DNA of 64,000 nt. Origin: Isoptericola sp. AK164 (GTDB lineage: Bacteria; Actinomycetota; Actinomycetes; Actinomycetales; Cellulomonadaceae). The DNA is taken from assembly GCF_029643425.1 (NCBI RefSeq), contig NZ_CP119106.1, positions 1,798,001 through 1,862,000 on the forward strand, read 5' to 3'. Shown here one piece after another: positions 33,193-42,242 of this stretch. The notes below the pieces were generated by a model. The model searched no databases. It saw only the letters and a program-made list of their open reading frames with translations, and had not been told where the DNA came from. The translations under genes and the position numbers were made by a program. Positions within the stretch are counted from its first letter, which is position 1, and every line of letters starts with the position of its first letter.

Positions 33193-35004
33193 ATGAGCAC
33201 CCCTGACTCCACGCTGCCCACCGACGCCCAGCCCACCTTCCGCGACCTCGGCCTGCCTGCGCCGCTGCAGAGCGCCGTCGACGACCTGGGCTTCACCACG
33301 CCCTCGCCCATCCAGGCCGAGGCCGTCCCCGCGCTCCTCGCCGGCCGCGACATCACCGGTGTCGCCCAGACGGGCACCGGCAAGACCGCCGCCTTCGGCC
33401 TGCCCCTGCTGGCCGCCCTCGACGCCGACGCCGACGTCTCCCGCGGCCACGTGCAGGCGCTCGTGCTCGCCCCCACCCGCGAGCTCGCCATGCAGGTCGC
33501 CGAGGCCGTCGAGTCCTTCGCCACCCACCTGCCCGGCGTGCAGGTCCTGCCCGTCTACGGCGGGGCCCCCTACCAGCCGCAGCAGCGCGCCCTGCGCGAC
33601 GGCGTCCACGTCGTCGTCGGCACCCCCGGCCGCGTCATGGACCACCTCGACCGCGGCGCGCTCCACCTCGACACCGTGAAGTTCCTCGTCCTGGACGAGG
33701 CCGACGAGATGCTGCGCATGGGCTTCGCCGAGGACGTCGAGACCATCTTCGGCCAGGCACCCGCCGAGCGGCAGGTGGCCCTGTTCTCCGCCACCATGCC
33801 GCCTGCCATCCGCCAGGTCGCCGACACCCACCTCACCGACCCCGTGCAGATCGCCGTCAGCCGGCAGTCCAGCACCGTCACCACCGTCGAGCAGACCTAC
33901 GCCGTGGTGCCGTTCCGCCACAAGGTCGGCTCCCTGGTCCGCGTCCTGGCCACCTCCGACGCCGACGCCACCATCGTCTTCACCCGCACCCGTGCGGCCG
34001 CCGAGGAGGTCGGCGTCGCCCTGGTCGAGCGCGGCGTCTCCGCCGCCACCATCTCCGGCGACGTCGCCCAGAAGGAGCGCGAGAAGATCGTCGAGCGGCT
34101 GCGCAGCGGCGCCCTCGACGTCCTGGTCGCCACCGACGTCGCCGCCCGCGGTCTCGACGTCGACCGCATCGGTCTCGTCGTCAACTTCGACCTGCCCCGC
34201 GAGGCCGAGGCCTATGTCCACCGGATCGGCCGCACCGGCCGCGCCGGCCGCACCGGCAAGGCCCTGTCCTTCGTGACCCCCCACGAGCGCGGCAAGCTCA
34301 AGCACATCGAGCGCACCATCCGCACCCGCCTCGTCGAGGCCGAGATCCCCTCCCCCCGGGACGTCTCCGCCCACCGGGCACGCACCATCCTGTCCACGGT
34401 GCCCACGCGCCTCGAGGCCGGCCGGCTCGACCTGTACACGCAGCTCCTCACCGAGCACCTGACGCCCGGCGAGGACGGCACCACGCCCGACCCCACCCAG
34501 GTCGCGGCCGCCCTGCTGGCGCTCGCGGTGGGCGACGACGGTCCGCAGCACCTCGCCGCCCAGGCCGAGCACGAGAAGGAGCGCGCCGAGGTCAAGGGCG
34601 GTCGCACCCGTGAGACGAAGCGCGCCGAGCGCTCGGACCGCGACGGCGACCGCACCCGGCGCCACCCCCGCGCCGACCGCGACGGGGACCGCCCCCGCGG
34701 TATCCGCCGTGCGGCCGAGGGCACCCGCTACCGGGTCGCCGTCGGCCACGCCCACGGCGCCCAGCCCCGCGGCATCGTCGGTGCGCTGACGAACGAGGGC
34801 GGCCTGCGTGGTGCCGACATCGGCAAGATCGACATCTTCGGCAGCTTCTCGCTGGTCGACATCACCAAGCCGCTCGACGACGCGGCCATGAACAAGATCG
34901 GCCGGGCCAACGTGGCCGGCCGCCAGCTGCGCATCGCTCCGGACAAGGGTGCGCCGCAGGCTCGCGCCCCGCGCAGCGAGCGTCGCCCGGCGCACACGGC
35001 CTGA
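33193..35004 (+). CDS. deaD: DEAD-box RNA helicase (DeaD/CsdA-like)
   Basis: 603 residues from ATG at 33193. Motifs in order are the Q motif (FTTPSPIQAEAVP), Walker A AQTGTGKT (58-65), PTRELA, TPGR, DEAD (168-171), SAT, VFTRT, VATDVAARGLD and HRIGRTGR. After about residue 460 comes a basic, Arg/Asp-rich tract (SDRDGDRTRRH) and a DbpA-type RNA-binding domain (YRVAVGHAHGAQPRGIVGALTNEGGLRGADIGKIDI). It unwinds structured RNA in ribosome assembly or cold adaptation. The 170-base leader is long and could be regulated. The gene ends at a strong bidirectional hairpin. Confidence 0.95.
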   Translation: MSTPDSTLPTDAQPTFRDLGLPAPLQSAVDDLGFTTPSPIQAEAVPALLAGRDITGVAQTGTGKTAAFGLPLLAALDADADVSRGHVQALVLAPTRELAMQVAEAVESFATHLPGVQVLPVYGGAPYQPQQRALRDGVHVVVGTPGRVMDHLDRGALHLDTVKFLVLDEADEMLRMGFAEDVETIFGQAPAERQVALFSATMPPAIRQVADTHLTDPVQIAVSRQSSTVTTVEQTYAVVPFRHKVGSLVRVLATSDADATIVFTRTRAAAEEVGVALVERGVSAATISGDVAQKEREKIVERLRSGALDVLVATDVAARGLDVDRIGLVVNFDLPREAEAYVHRIGRTGRAGRTGKALSFVTPHERGKLKHIERTIRTRLVEAEIPSPRDVSAHRARTILSTVPTRLEAGRLDLYTQLLTEHLTPGEDGTTPDPTQVAAALLALAVGDDGPQHLAAQAEHEKERAEVKGGRTRETKRAERSDRDGDRTRRHPRADRDGDRPRGIRRAAEGTRYRVAVGHAHGAQPRGIVGALTNEGGLRGADIGKIDIFGSFSLVDITKPLDDAAMNKIGRANVAGRQLRIAPDKGAPQARAPRSERRPAHTA

Positions 35005-35007
35005 CGA

Positions 35008-35043
35008 CGAGGCGCCCGGCGTCAGTCGACGTCGGGCGCCTCG
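35008..35043. terminator. Bidirectional terminator hairpin
   Basis: CGAGGCGCCCG (35008-35018) pairs over 11 bp with CGGGCGCCTCG (35033-35043); after a G-T mismatch the stem continues with CGTC/GACG around AGTC. It starts four bases after the helicase stop and overlaps the last codons of the convergent PH-domain gene. Confidence 0.75.
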
Positions 35044-35480
35044 CCCAGCCGCTGCACGAGGGACTGCAGCCGACGCGCCTCGGCCATGCCCCGTTCACCG
35101 TCGGCGCGCTGGATCGCCATGACGGCGAGCGTGCCACCGTCGGCCAGGTCCAGGACGACCCACGGGTCGTTCGGAGTCATGCGCACGGCGACGATCTCCG
35201 GCCAGGCGACCCGCCGGGTGCGCACGACGTTGCGGACGGTCAGACCGTCGTCGTCGGGCCGGGCGTGCACGCCGCCCAGCCGCCAGAGCAGCCAGACGAC
35301 GAACACGGCGAAGAGGACGAACGTCAGCCGGGTGCCCTCCCCCAGGAGGACTCCCGTCGGTGCGAAGAGCCCGACCAGCAGGCTGCCTCCGGCCGCGACG
35401 GCACCGGTGATCGCCACCGACACCCTCGCCCAGAACGGACGGAACGTGCGGTACGCGGGCCCGGTGCCGTCGTCGGACAT
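35022..35480 (-). CDS. PH-domain membrane protein (bPH type)
   Basis: 152 residues. Two hydrophobic helices (VSVAITGAVAAGGSLLVGLFAP and LTFVLFAVFVVWLLWRLGG) are followed by a small bacterial PH domain (VHARPDDDGLTVRNVVRTRRVAWPEIVAVRMTPNDPWVVLDLADGGTLAVMAIQ). Proteins of this type sit next to hisG or ribH in many actinobacteria, and the function is unknown. The start is four bases after the hisG stop, so it is the last gene of the his unit. Confidence 0.87.
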   Translation of the reverse strand: MSDDGTGPAYRTFRPFWARVSVAITGAVAAGGSLLVGLFAPTGVLLGEGTRLTFVLFAVFVVWLLWRLGGVHARPDDDGLTVRNVVRTRRVAWPEIVAVRMTPNDPWVVLDLADGGTLAVMAIQRADGERGMAEARRLQSLVQRLGEAPDVD

Positions 35481-35484
35481 CGGG

Positions 35485-36333
35485 TCAGAGGCGCGAGGCG
35501 AGGATCGAGGTCACCAGGATCCCGCGGGCGCCCACCTCGTAGAGGGCGTCCATCACCCGGTTGGTGTCGGCGCGACGCACCATGGACCGCACGGCGGCCG
35601 AGTGGCCGTTGTGCAGCGGGGACACGGTGGGCGACTCGAAGCCCGGCGTGACGGCGACCGCGGCGTCGACGAGCTCCATCGGCACGTCGTAGTCCAGCAG
35701 GACGTACTCGCGGGCGGTGATCACGCCCTGCAGACGGCGGGTCAGGACGTCGAGGCCGACGGGCTCGTCCTGGTGGGCGTGCCGGATCATCACCGCCTCG
35801 GAGCGCAGGATCGGCTCGCCGAAGACCTCCATGCCCGCGGCACGCAGCGTGCTGCCCGTCTCGACGACGTCGGCGATGACGTCCGCGACGCCGAGCCGGA
35901 CCGAGCTCTCCACCGCACCGTCCAGGTGGACGATCGCCGACGGTTCGATGCCCTGACGGGCCAGGTAGCCCGCGACGAGCGTCGTGTACGACGACGCGAC
36001 GCGCTTGCCGGCGATGTCCTCGACCTGGGTCGCGCTGCCCGCCGGCGCGGCGAAGCGGAAGGTGGAGCCGGCGAACCCGAGCGGCAGGTGCTCGACCGCC
36101 TCGGCGCCGGAGTCCAGCAGCAGGTCGCGGCCGGTGATCCCGACGTCGACGGTGCCGGCACCGACGTAGACGGCCACGTCGCGAGGACGCAGGAAGAAGA
36201 ACTCGACGTCGTTGTCGACGTCGGTGAGCACCAGCTCACGGTTGTCACGGCGCTGGCGGTAGCCCGCCTCGCGCAGCATCTCGGTGGCGGGCGTGGACAG
36301 CGAACCCTTGTTGGGGACGGCGATGCGGAGCAA
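35485..36333 (-). CDS. hisG: ATP phosphoribosyltransferase HisG
   Basis: 282 residues, long-form HisG with C-terminal ACT-like regulatory domain. The start is TTG at 36333 ([13 protein letters not shown]): GAGG lies eight bases upstream and the family begins here, while longer readings add non-homologous residues. [70 protein letters not shown] and [21 protein letters not shown] are the conserved blocks, and [18 protein letters not shown] is in the ACT domain. It catalyses the first step of histidine synthesis and is histidine-inhibited. It lies 80 bases after hisE. Confidence 0.95.
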   Translation of the reverse strand: MLRIAVPNKGSLSTPATEMLREAGYRQRRDNRELVLTDVDNDVEFFFLRPRDVAVYVGAGTVDVGITGRDLLLDSGAEAVEHLPLGFAGSTFRFAAPAGSATQVEDIAGKRVASSYTTLVAGYLARQGIEPSAIVHLDGAVESSVRLGVADVIADVVETGSTLRAAGMEVFGEPILRSEAVMIRHAHQDEPVGLDVLTRRLQGVITAREYVLLDYDVPMELVDAAVAVTPGFESPTVSPLHNGHSAAVRSMVRRADTNRVMDALYEVGARGILVTSILASRL

Positions 36334-36413
36334 CGGTTTACCTCGTTCTGGGACGGAGCGGCAGGAAGACGTCGGAGCGCGCTGCCCGGGTGCGCGGGAG
36401 CACCCGAGGGCGC

Positions 36414-36677
36414 TCACAGATGGTCGTAGACGTCCTCCAGCGTGAGCCCCTTGGCCAGCATCAGCACCTGCAGGTGGTAGAGCAGCTGCGAGATCTCCTC
36501 GGCGGCCGCCTCGTCGGACTCGTGCTCGGCCGCCATCCAGACCTCGGCGGCCTCCTCCACGATCTTCTTGCCGATCGCATGGACGCCGGCGTCCAGCTGC
36601 GCGACGGTCCCCGACCCGGCGGGACGGGACTCGGCCTTGGCTGACAGCTCGGCGAACAGGGAGTCGAAGGTCTTCAC
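36414..36677 (-). CDS. hisE: Phosphoribosyl-ATP pyrophosphohydrolase HisE
   Basis: 87 residues, the usual length. The all-alpha MazG-like motif is [40 protein letters not shown], where the EExxE and ExxD/Q residues bind metal. It hydrolyses phosphoribosyl-ATP to phosphoribosyl-AMP, the second step of histidine synthesis. It is upstream of hisG in the same direction. A 140-base region with an AT-rich stretch (CACTATTTTTCAGG on the plus strand) precedes it and probably holds the promoter. Confidence 0.95.
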   Translation of the reverse strand: MKTFDSLFAELSAKAESRPAGSGTVAQLDAGVHAIGKKIVEEAAEVWMAAEHESDEAAAEEISQLLYHLQVLMLAKGLTLEDVYDHL

Positions 36678-36796
36678 ACCCCCAGCCTAGACGGCGGGTC
36701 CCTGGCGTCCTTGCCTCGTTCCGTCGTGTGGACGGTGAGGTGCGTCATCAGGGTGCTTGGCACACTATTTTTCAGGATGCGGCGATCACCGACGAC

Positions 36797-36818
36797 AGGC
36801 GTCGGTGCCCCGACGCCT
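36797..36818 (-). terminator. Terminator hairpin after rpe
   Basis: AGGCGTCGG (36797-36805) pairs perfectly with CCGACGCCT (36810-36818) around a 4-base loop, directly after the rpe stop in the direction of transcription. Confidence 0.7.
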
Positions 36819-36819
36819 C

Positions 36820-37482
36820 TCAGTGGGTGTGCTGGTCCGCCATCGCCCGCAGCGTCTCGATCTCGGCCGGGACGTCGTCCGCCCCGTAGACCGCGGAGCC
36901 GGCCACGAAGACGTTCGCCCCGGCCTCGGCGGCCCGCTCGATCGTGGAGCGGGACACTCCCCCGTCGACCTGGATGTGCACGTCGAGGTCCTGCTCGCTG
37001 ATCGCCGCCCGGGCGCGGCGGATCTTGGGCAGCGTGCCGTCGATGAACGACTGGCCGCCGAACCCGGGCTCGACCGTCATGACGAGGATCATGTCGACCT
37101 CGGCGAGCAGGTCGAGGTAGGGCTCGACGGGCGTCGCCGGACGCAGCGCCACCCCGGCACGCGCACCCAGGCGGCGCAGCTCGCGGGCGAGGCGCACCGG
37201 AGCCTGGGCCGCCTCGGCATGGAAGGTCACCGACGCCGCACCCGCCTCGGCGTACGCCGGCGCCCAGCGGTCGGGGTCGGCGATCATCAGGTGGCCGTCC
37301 ACCGGCACCGGGGAGACCTCCACGAGCCGCTCGAAGACCGGCAGGCCGAGCGTCAGGTTCGGCACGAAGTGGTAGTCCATGACGTCGACGTGCGCGGCGT
37401 CCGCCGTCGCGATGGCGTGCAGGTCGCGCTCGAGGTTCGCGAAGTCGGCCGACAGGATGCTGGGGTGGATCAGCGCAGGCAT
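36820..37482 (-). CDS. rpe: Ribulose-phosphate 3-epimerase
   Basis: 220 residues from ATG at 37482; GTG at 37488 is also possible. The TIM-barrel signatures are [62 protein letters not shown] and [31 protein letters not shown], with the catalytic aspartates and metal histidines in place. It interconverts ribulose-5-phosphate and xylulose-5-phosphate in the pentose phosphate pathway. It commonly follows rsmB in actinobacteria; here a PAT gene and hipBA lie between. Confidence 0.96.
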   Translation of the reverse strand: MPALIHPSILSADFANLERDLHAIATADAAHVDVMDYHFVPNLTLGLPVFERLVEVSPVPVDGHLMIADPDRWAPAYAEAGAASVTFHAEAAQAPVRLARELRRLGARAGVALRPATPVEPYLDLLAEVDMILVMTVEPGFGGQSFIDGTLPKIRRARAAISEQDLDVHIQVDGGVSRSTIERAAEAGANVFVAGSAVYGADDVPAEIETLRAMADQHTH

Positions 37483-37520
37483 GGGCACAGCCTAGGACGC
37501 CCACGGTCTACGCTCGCCCC

Positions 37521-38066
37521 GTGGCTGCCCTCCCCTCCCCCGACGACGCCTCCACGACGGTGATGCGCCCGCACGTGCGGCGCGCCACGGCGGCCGATCT
37601 CGACGCCGTCGCCGCGGTCCTCGCCCCGTACGTGGCGCGCACCGCCGTCACGTTCGACGAGCAGCCGCCGACCGACGCCGACTGGCGCGGCCGTCTGGCC
37701 GAGGCCGACGCCCGCGGCCTGCCCTTCCTCGTCGCCGAGCTCGACGGCGGGGTGGTCGGCTACGCCTACGCCGCGCCGTGGCGCCCGAAGGCCGCGTACC
37801 GCGACACGGTCGAGGACACGATCTACCTGACCCCGTCGGCGCAGGGCCGCGGCGTCGGGACGCGGCTGCTGTCGGCGCTGCTGGACGCCTGCACGGTCGC
37901 CGGCGTGCGCCAGGTGATCGCCGTGGTCGCCGACGACCCGGCGGCCGCCGGGTCGGTGCCGCTGCACCGCCGGCTCGGGTTCGAGGTCGTCGGCGTGCTG
38001 CGCGACGTGGGGCGCAAGCACGGCCGGGACGTCAGCACGATGCTGATGCAGCGCACGCTGCACTGA
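37521..38066 (+). CDS. Phosphinothricin-type GNAT acetyltransferase
   Basis: 181 residues from GTG at 37521; ATG at 37563 (MRPHVRRATAADL) is a possible shorter start. VGYAYAAPWRPKAAYRDTVEDTIYLTPSAQGRGVGTRLLSALLDAC is diagnostic of the PAT/Bar branch, with the acetyl-CoA loop QGRGVG intact and the conserved WRxKxAYxxTVE segment. LHRRLGFEVVGVLRDVGRKHGR follows as usual. Such enzymes acetylate phosphinothricin, methionine sulfoximine or related amino acids. It is convergent with hipA. Confidence 0.9.
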   Translation: MAALPSPDDASTTVMRPHVRRATAADLDAVAAVLAPYVARTAVTFDEQPPTDADWRGRLAEADARGLPFLVAELDGGVVGYAYAAPWRPKAAYRDTVEDTIYLTPSAQGRGVGTRLLSALLDACTVAGVRQVIAVVADDPAAAGSVPLHRRLGFEVVGVLRDVGRKHGRDVSTMLMQRTLH

Positions 38067-38088
38067 CAGTCGCCGAGGGCCGACCGGG

Positions 38089-39369
38089 TCAGGACAGATC
38101 GCCGCGCAGCGCGTCGGTGCGCGCCTGCACGGTGCGCCACGCCGCCGCTCCCACACCCGGGTGCACGTCCCGGTCGATCTCGGCCAGCGCCGTGCGCAGG
38201 TCGTCGAGCGTGGTGGTGACGACGCGCGTCGCCCGGCGGCGCGGCAGGCCCCACGAGACGCCCTCGTCCACGAGGTCGGTGCCGGTGATCGCGTCCATGT
38301 CCCGGCGTCCGACGATGTCCATCGCGAAGATCCGCGAGGCGTGGTCGTGGTGCAGGTGCATGGAGATGTCGTACGCCGGCGCCAGCGAGACCGTGCCGTC
38401 GGCCCGGCGCAGCATGGAGACGTTCTTGGCGTGGGCGTCGGTGTTGCCGAGGGCCAGGTTCAGCGTGGTCAGGGCGAGCAGGCGGTCCGGGCGGGTGCCG
38501 TCGTCGCGCAGCACCTGGGCGATCGCCTGCAACGAGGGGATCGACCGGCCGTGCTGGAACTTGCGCTCGGGGTCACGGGTGTTGATCCCGAGCGCCTGGG
38601 CGGCGTCCTCCTGGTGGATGCGGCGCAGCCCGCCGGGGGCGTCGTCGTCGGGCACGCGGTCGTAGCGGGACACCACGAGGCAGCGCACGTCCTCGAACGT
38701 CTCGACGTGCGCCTGGATCGTGGTGAGCCCGAGGCGTCGTGCGAGGTCGAGGGCGGCCGCCTCGGTGTCCACGAGGTCGGCCGTCGGCGAGTCGGCGTCG
38801 CGGGCCACCTTGAGGATGTGCGTGGTCGCCTCGTCGGGCGCGGCGCGCCACCAGGCGCCCTCGTCGCGCACGAGCCCGATCTTCGGCTCCATCCCGGGCA
38901 ACGAGCTCGTGAGGCGCTGGCTGCGCGCCTGTCCCCCGGCGCGGGCGATGCTCGCGCGCAGCAGGTCCGCGACACCGGCGTCGTCGAGGCGCACCGCTTC
39001 ACGGTCGTGTTCTCGCGGTTCGACCCCCACGGCGACGAACCGGAGTGCTCCGACGGTGTCCCCGCCGTAGGCGCCGAAGAAGCCCACCGGGTCGTCCGGG
39101 TCGACGCCGGCGTCCATGGCCATGTGGTCACGGACGCGCCCCTCGGGCATCAGCCCGTCGAGCCAGGCGGTCACCCGCGCCGGCGCGGGCGCACCGTCGG
39201 GATCCATCGGCAGCAGGTGGGACAGGACCCGCGAGCCGTACCCCCAGCGGTCGACGGCGCCCGGGTCCCACGTCAGCTCCACGCGCGGGGCGCCGCGACC
39301 GGTGTCCCGCGCGGAGAACCGGGCGATGCGTGTGCCGTAGAGCCACGCGTCCAGCTCAGGCGCGGTCAT
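38089..39369 (-). CDS. hipA: HipA-family serine/threonine kinase toxin
   Basis: 426 residues. The N-terminal subdomain (about 1-110) includes VSWL-like WLDGLMPEGRVRDHMA. The glycine/serine-rich activation loop SLPGMEPKIGLVRD, THILKVAR with the nucleotide-binding lysine, VVSRYDRV, RIHQEDAAQALGI, the catalytic loop LNLALGNTDAHAKNVS and the DFG-equivalent PAYDIS are all present, so it should be active. HipA kinases phosphorylate targets such as glutamyl-tRNA synthetase and induce growth arrest. The start overlaps hipB by 14 bases, which is usual for this toxin-antitoxin type. Confidence 0.93.
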   Translation of the reverse strand: MTAPELDAWLYGTRIARFSARDTGRGAPRVELTWDPGAVDRWGYGSRVLSHLLPMDPDGAPAPARVTAWLDGLMPEGRVRDHMAMDAGVDPDDPVGFFGAYGGDTVGALRFVAVGVEPREHDREAVRLDDAGVADLLRASIARAGGQARSQRLTSSLPGMEPKIGLVRDEGAWWRAAPDEATTHILKVARDADSPTADLVDTEAAALDLARRLGLTTIQAHVETFEDVRCLVVSRYDRVPDDDAPGGLRRIHQEDAAQALGINTRDPERKFQHGRSIPSLQAIAQVLRDDGTRPDRLLALTTLNLALGNTDAHAKNVSMLRRADGTVSLAPAYDISMHLHHDHASRIFAMDIVGRRDMDAITGTDLVDEGVSWGLPRRRATRVVTTTLDDLRTALAEIDRDVHPGVGAAAWRTVQARTDALRGDLS

Positions 39370-39604
39370 CGCTGCCCCGCTGCTCGAGACGGACCTCGAT
39401 CCCCAGCTCGTCGAACATCTCGAAGAGCCGCGTGATGTAGAGGTTTCCGACGCCGGACTCGACCTCGGAGACGTACTGGCGCGTCAGGCCGAGCTCGTCC
39501 GCGAGCGCCGCCTGGCTGAGTCCGTGCTGCTTGCGGGCTTGCTGGACGAAGCGGCCGAGGTCGCGGGGGCCGCGGGCGTGGGTCCAGCGGTCGGTGGTGT
39601 CCAT
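39356..39604 (-). CDS. hipB: HipB-like XRE antitoxin
   Basis: 82 residues. DLGRFVQQARKQHGLSQAALADELGLTRQYVSEVESGVGNLYITRLFEMFDELGIEVRLEQR is the Cro/C1 helix-turn-helix with a short C-terminal strand, as in HipB. It binds the toxin and represses the operon through its own upstream sites. Repeated GTCAG/CTGAC elements are seen just upstream. It lies downstream of rsmB in the same direction but is likely driven by its own promoter. Confidence 0.92.
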   Translation of the reverse strand: MDTTDRWTHARGPRDLGRFVQQARKQHGLSQAALADELGLTRQYVSEVESGVGNLYITRLFEMFDELGIEVRLEQRGSDDRA

Positions 39605-39605
39605 A

Positions 39606-39660
39606 CCGCCTCCGTTGTCAGGTTTTGCTGACCGGTGTTGCTGTCAGATTATCCCGACAC
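39606..39660. promoter_or_regulatory. hipBA promoter/operator region
   Basis: GTCAG (39617-39621) and CTGAC (39628-39632) form an inverted repeat; TTGCTG is repeated directly around 39626-39643; TGTC (39642) and GACA (39656) may form a second site. On the minus strand TAATCT could serve as a -10 element with TTGCGC 17 bases upstream as -35. The A/T content is higher than in flanking genes. This fits a HipB-autoregulated promoter. Confidence 0.5.
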
Positions 39661-39698
39661 CGCATCATGCGCAAGGAATTCCTGGCACCCGTCGATCC

Positions 39699-41246
39699 TC
39701 AGGCCGCTCGCCGCAGCAGCGTCAGGTGCATGGCGTCCGTGCCGTGCACGTGCGGCCAGAGCTGGACGTCCAGGCCGTCCGCGCCGCCGTCGTCGGCCCC
39801 GAGGTCGATCTGCGCCCCGGGCACGAGCACGTCGCGCACGGCCGCCCGGGCGTCGATCCGCTCGACGTCGTCGCGGCGGCGCAGCACGTCGTCGACGACG
39901 AGCCGGGTCTCGGCCAGGTGGGGCGAGCAGGTGACGTAGGCGACCACTCCCCCGGGCCGGACGGCGTCCAGGGCGGAGCCGAGCAGCTCGCCCTGCAGGC
40001 GCGTGAGCACCCCGAGGTCGGCGGGCGTACGTCGCCAGCGGGACTCGGGTCGCCGCCGCAGCGCGCCCAGCCCCGTGCAGGGGGCGTCGACCAGGACCCG
40101 GTCGTAGCCGCCGGGCTCCTCCGTGCCGAGCTCGCGCCCGTCGGAGGTGCGCACCTGCTCCACGACCCCCTCGAGGGCGGCACGCAACCCGCGGCGCACG
40201 AGGCGGGCGCGGTGCGGCTGCAGCTCGTTGGCCACCAGCCGGGCGTCCCGCTCGCCCGCGAGCGCCGCGAGGAGGGCGGCCTTGCCCCCGGGGCCGGCGC
40301 ACAGGTCCAGCCAGCGCGCGTCGGGTCCGTCCAGGGCCACGGCGGCCAGGGCGAGGGTGACCAGCTGCGAGCCCTCGTCCTGGACACCGGCGCGGCCGTC
40401 GGCGACGGCGGGCAGGTCGGCGGGGTCGGTGCCGGCGGCGAGCACGCGCGCGGTGGGCGCCCAGGCACCGGGCTCCAGGCGCACCGCGTCCGGTGCGCCG
40501 TCGTCGAGCGCGTCCGCTGCGACGAGGCCGGGCCGGGCGACGAGGGTGACCCGCGGGGGCGTGTTGTCCGCCTCGAGCAGGTCGGCGATCTCGCCCGCGT
40601 CGCGGCCGTGCCCGTGCAGGGCCTCGCGCAGGGCGCGGGTGATCCACACCGGGTGCGAGCCGGTCCGGGCGAGCCCGGTCACGGCGTCGGGGGCGTCGGC
40701 CCGCAGGTCGTCGAGCCACTCCTCCAGCGGGCGGCGTCCGACGGCGCGCAGCACGGCGTTGACCATCTGGGCCGGTCCGGCCCCGACGCGGTCGCGGCAC
40801 AGCCCCACGGTCTCGGACACCGCCGCGTGGGCGGGCACCCGCATGCCGAGCAGCTGGTGGGCGCCCAGGCGCAGCACGTCAAGCACCTCGGGGTCGAGCT
40901 GGTCCAGGGCGCGGCTGACGCAGCGCGCCAGGATCGCGTCGTAGCGGCCGCGCAGTCGCAGGGTGCCGTAGGCGAGCTCGGTGGCGAACCCGGCGTCGCG
41001 GCCGCTCAGACCGCGTTCGCGCAGCAGCGGGGGCAGCACGAGGTTGGCGTAGGCGTCCGAGCCGTCCACCTCGCGCAGCACGTCGTAGGCGGCGGTGCGG
41101 GCCGGGTCGGTGGACCGGCGGCGCTGCGAGGGCGCCTGGCCGCTGCGGTGGCCCTGCCCGCGGCTGCGAGCGGCGCCGCGCTGGCGGCCGCGGTCGTTGC
41201 GGCGGTCGTCCCGGGGCTGGTCGCGTCCCGGGCGGTCGGCGCTCAT
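39699..41246 (-). CDS. rsmB: 16S rRNA (cytosine-C5) methyltransferase RsmB
   Basis: 515 residues. A basic disordered N-terminus (about 1-45) is followed by a NusB-type RNA-binding domain ([47 protein letters not shown]). The SAM-binding domain has [18 protein letters not shown] and the catalytic cysteine loops [18 protein letters not shown] and [10 protein letters not shown]. It methylates C967-equivalent in 16S rRNA. The start overlaps the fmt stop as ATGA, so the two are coupled. Confidence 0.95.
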   Translation of the reverse strand: MSADRPGRDQPRDDRRNDRGRQRGAARSRGQGHRSGQAPSQRRRSTDPARTAAYDVLREVDGSDAYANLVLPPLLRERGLSGRDAGFATELAYGTLRLRGRYDAILARCVSRALDQLDPEVLDVLRLGAHQLLGMRVPAHAAVSETVGLCRDRVGAGPAQMVNAVLRAVGRRPLEEWLDDLRADAPDAVTGLARTGSHPVWITRALREALHGHGRDAGEIADLLEADNTPPRVTLVARPGLVAADALDDGAPDAVRLEPGAWAPTARVLAAGTDPADLPAVADGRAGVQDEGSQLVTLALAAVALDGPDARWLDLCAGPGGKAALLAALAGERDARLVANELQPHRARLVRRGLRAALEGVVEQVRTSDGRELGTEEPGGYDRVLVDAPCTGLGALRRRPESRWRRTPADLGVLTRLQGELLGSALDAVRPGGVVAYVTCSPHLAETRLVVDDVLRRRDDVERIDARAAVRDVLVPGAQIDLGADDGGADGLDVQLWPHVHGTDAMHLTLLRRAA

Positions 41247-42205
41247 CGGGCCCCTCCCAGCGGGGCGTCGGCCTCGACGACGACGCGTCCGGCGCCGCGC
41301 GCCCAGTCGGCCGCCGCCATGGGCTTCTTGCCCACGGGGCGTACCTCACCCAGCTCGACGGCGTGCGTGGCGGTGCCCACCAGCACCTCGGACTTGGAGG
41401 CCCGGACCTGTCCCGGGGACAGGTCGGCCACGTCGGGGCGCGGGCGCACCGGGCCGAGGCCGAGCCGCGCACCCGGCGTGCCGTCGTCGGCGTCGGGCAG
41501 GGTCGTCCACGCCCCCGGGGCCGGGGTGACCGCCCGGATGCGCCGGTCGACCGCGAGCGCCGGGGCGTCCCAGCGCACCAGGGCGTCCTCAGCGGTGATC
41601 TTCGGGGCGTAGGAGGCGCCGTCCGGGCTCTGGGGCTGCGGGGACAGGGTGCCGGCCTCCAGGGCGTCCAGCGTGGCCACGAGCAGCCCGGCACCGGAGG
41701 TGGCGAGACGGTCGAGCAGGTCGCCGGAGGTGTCGCGGGGCCGGATCGTCTCGGTGGAGGTGCCCAGCACCGGGCCGGTGTCCATGCCGTCGTCGAGCAG
41801 GAACGTGGTGGCGCCGGTGACCTCGTCGCCGGCGAGGACCGCGTGCTGGACGGGGGCGGCGCCGCGCCAGGCGGGCAGCACCGAGAAGTGCAGGTTGACC
41901 CAGCCCAGGCGCGGCACGGCGAGCACGTCGGGGCGCAGCAGGTGGCCGTAGGCGACCACGGGGGCGGCGTCCACCTCGAGGTCGCGCAGCCGGGCCACGA
42001 AGTCCTCGCCGCGCGGGACGTCGGTGATCACCTCGATGCCGGCCTCCTCGGCGGCGACGCGCACCGGGCTCGGCACGAGCCGGCGCCCGCGACCGGCGCG
42101 GGCGTCGGCGCGGGTCAGCACGGCGACGACCTCGTGGTCGGAGTCGATCAGTGCCTTCAGGGCGGGCACGGCGGGTTCGGGGGTTCCGGCAAACAGCAGA
42201 CGCAC
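41243..42205 (-). CDS. fmt: Methionyl-tRNA formyltransferase
   Basis: 320 residues from GTG at 42205. [82 protein letters not shown] (with the catalytic N/H/D set) and the C-terminal RNA-binding domain [12 protein letters not shown] are characteristic. It formylates initiator Met-tRNA with 10-formyl-THF. No clear Shine-Dalgarno is seen; a leaderless or short-leader transcript is possible because the divergent lipoprotein gene starts only 37 bases away. Confidence 0.95.
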   Translation of the reverse strand: MRLLFAGTPEPAVPALKALIDSDHEVVAVLTRADARAGRGRRLVPSPVRVAAEEAGIEVITDVPRGEDFVARLRDLEVDAAPVVAYGHLLRPDVLAVPRLGWVNLHFSVLPAWRGAAPVQHAVLAGDEVTGATTFLLDDGMDTGPVLGTSTETIRPRDTSGDLLDRLATSGAGLLVATLDALEAGTLSPQPQSPDGASYAPKITAEDALVRWDAPALAVDRRIRAVTPAPGAWTTLPDADDGTPGARLGLGPVRPRPDVADLSPGQVRASKSEVLVGTATHAVELGEVRPVGKKPMAAADWARGAGRVVVEADAPLGGAR

Positions 42206-42242
42206 CGTGCAAGTCTAGGGCGGGGCGGCACAGGGAGAGGGC

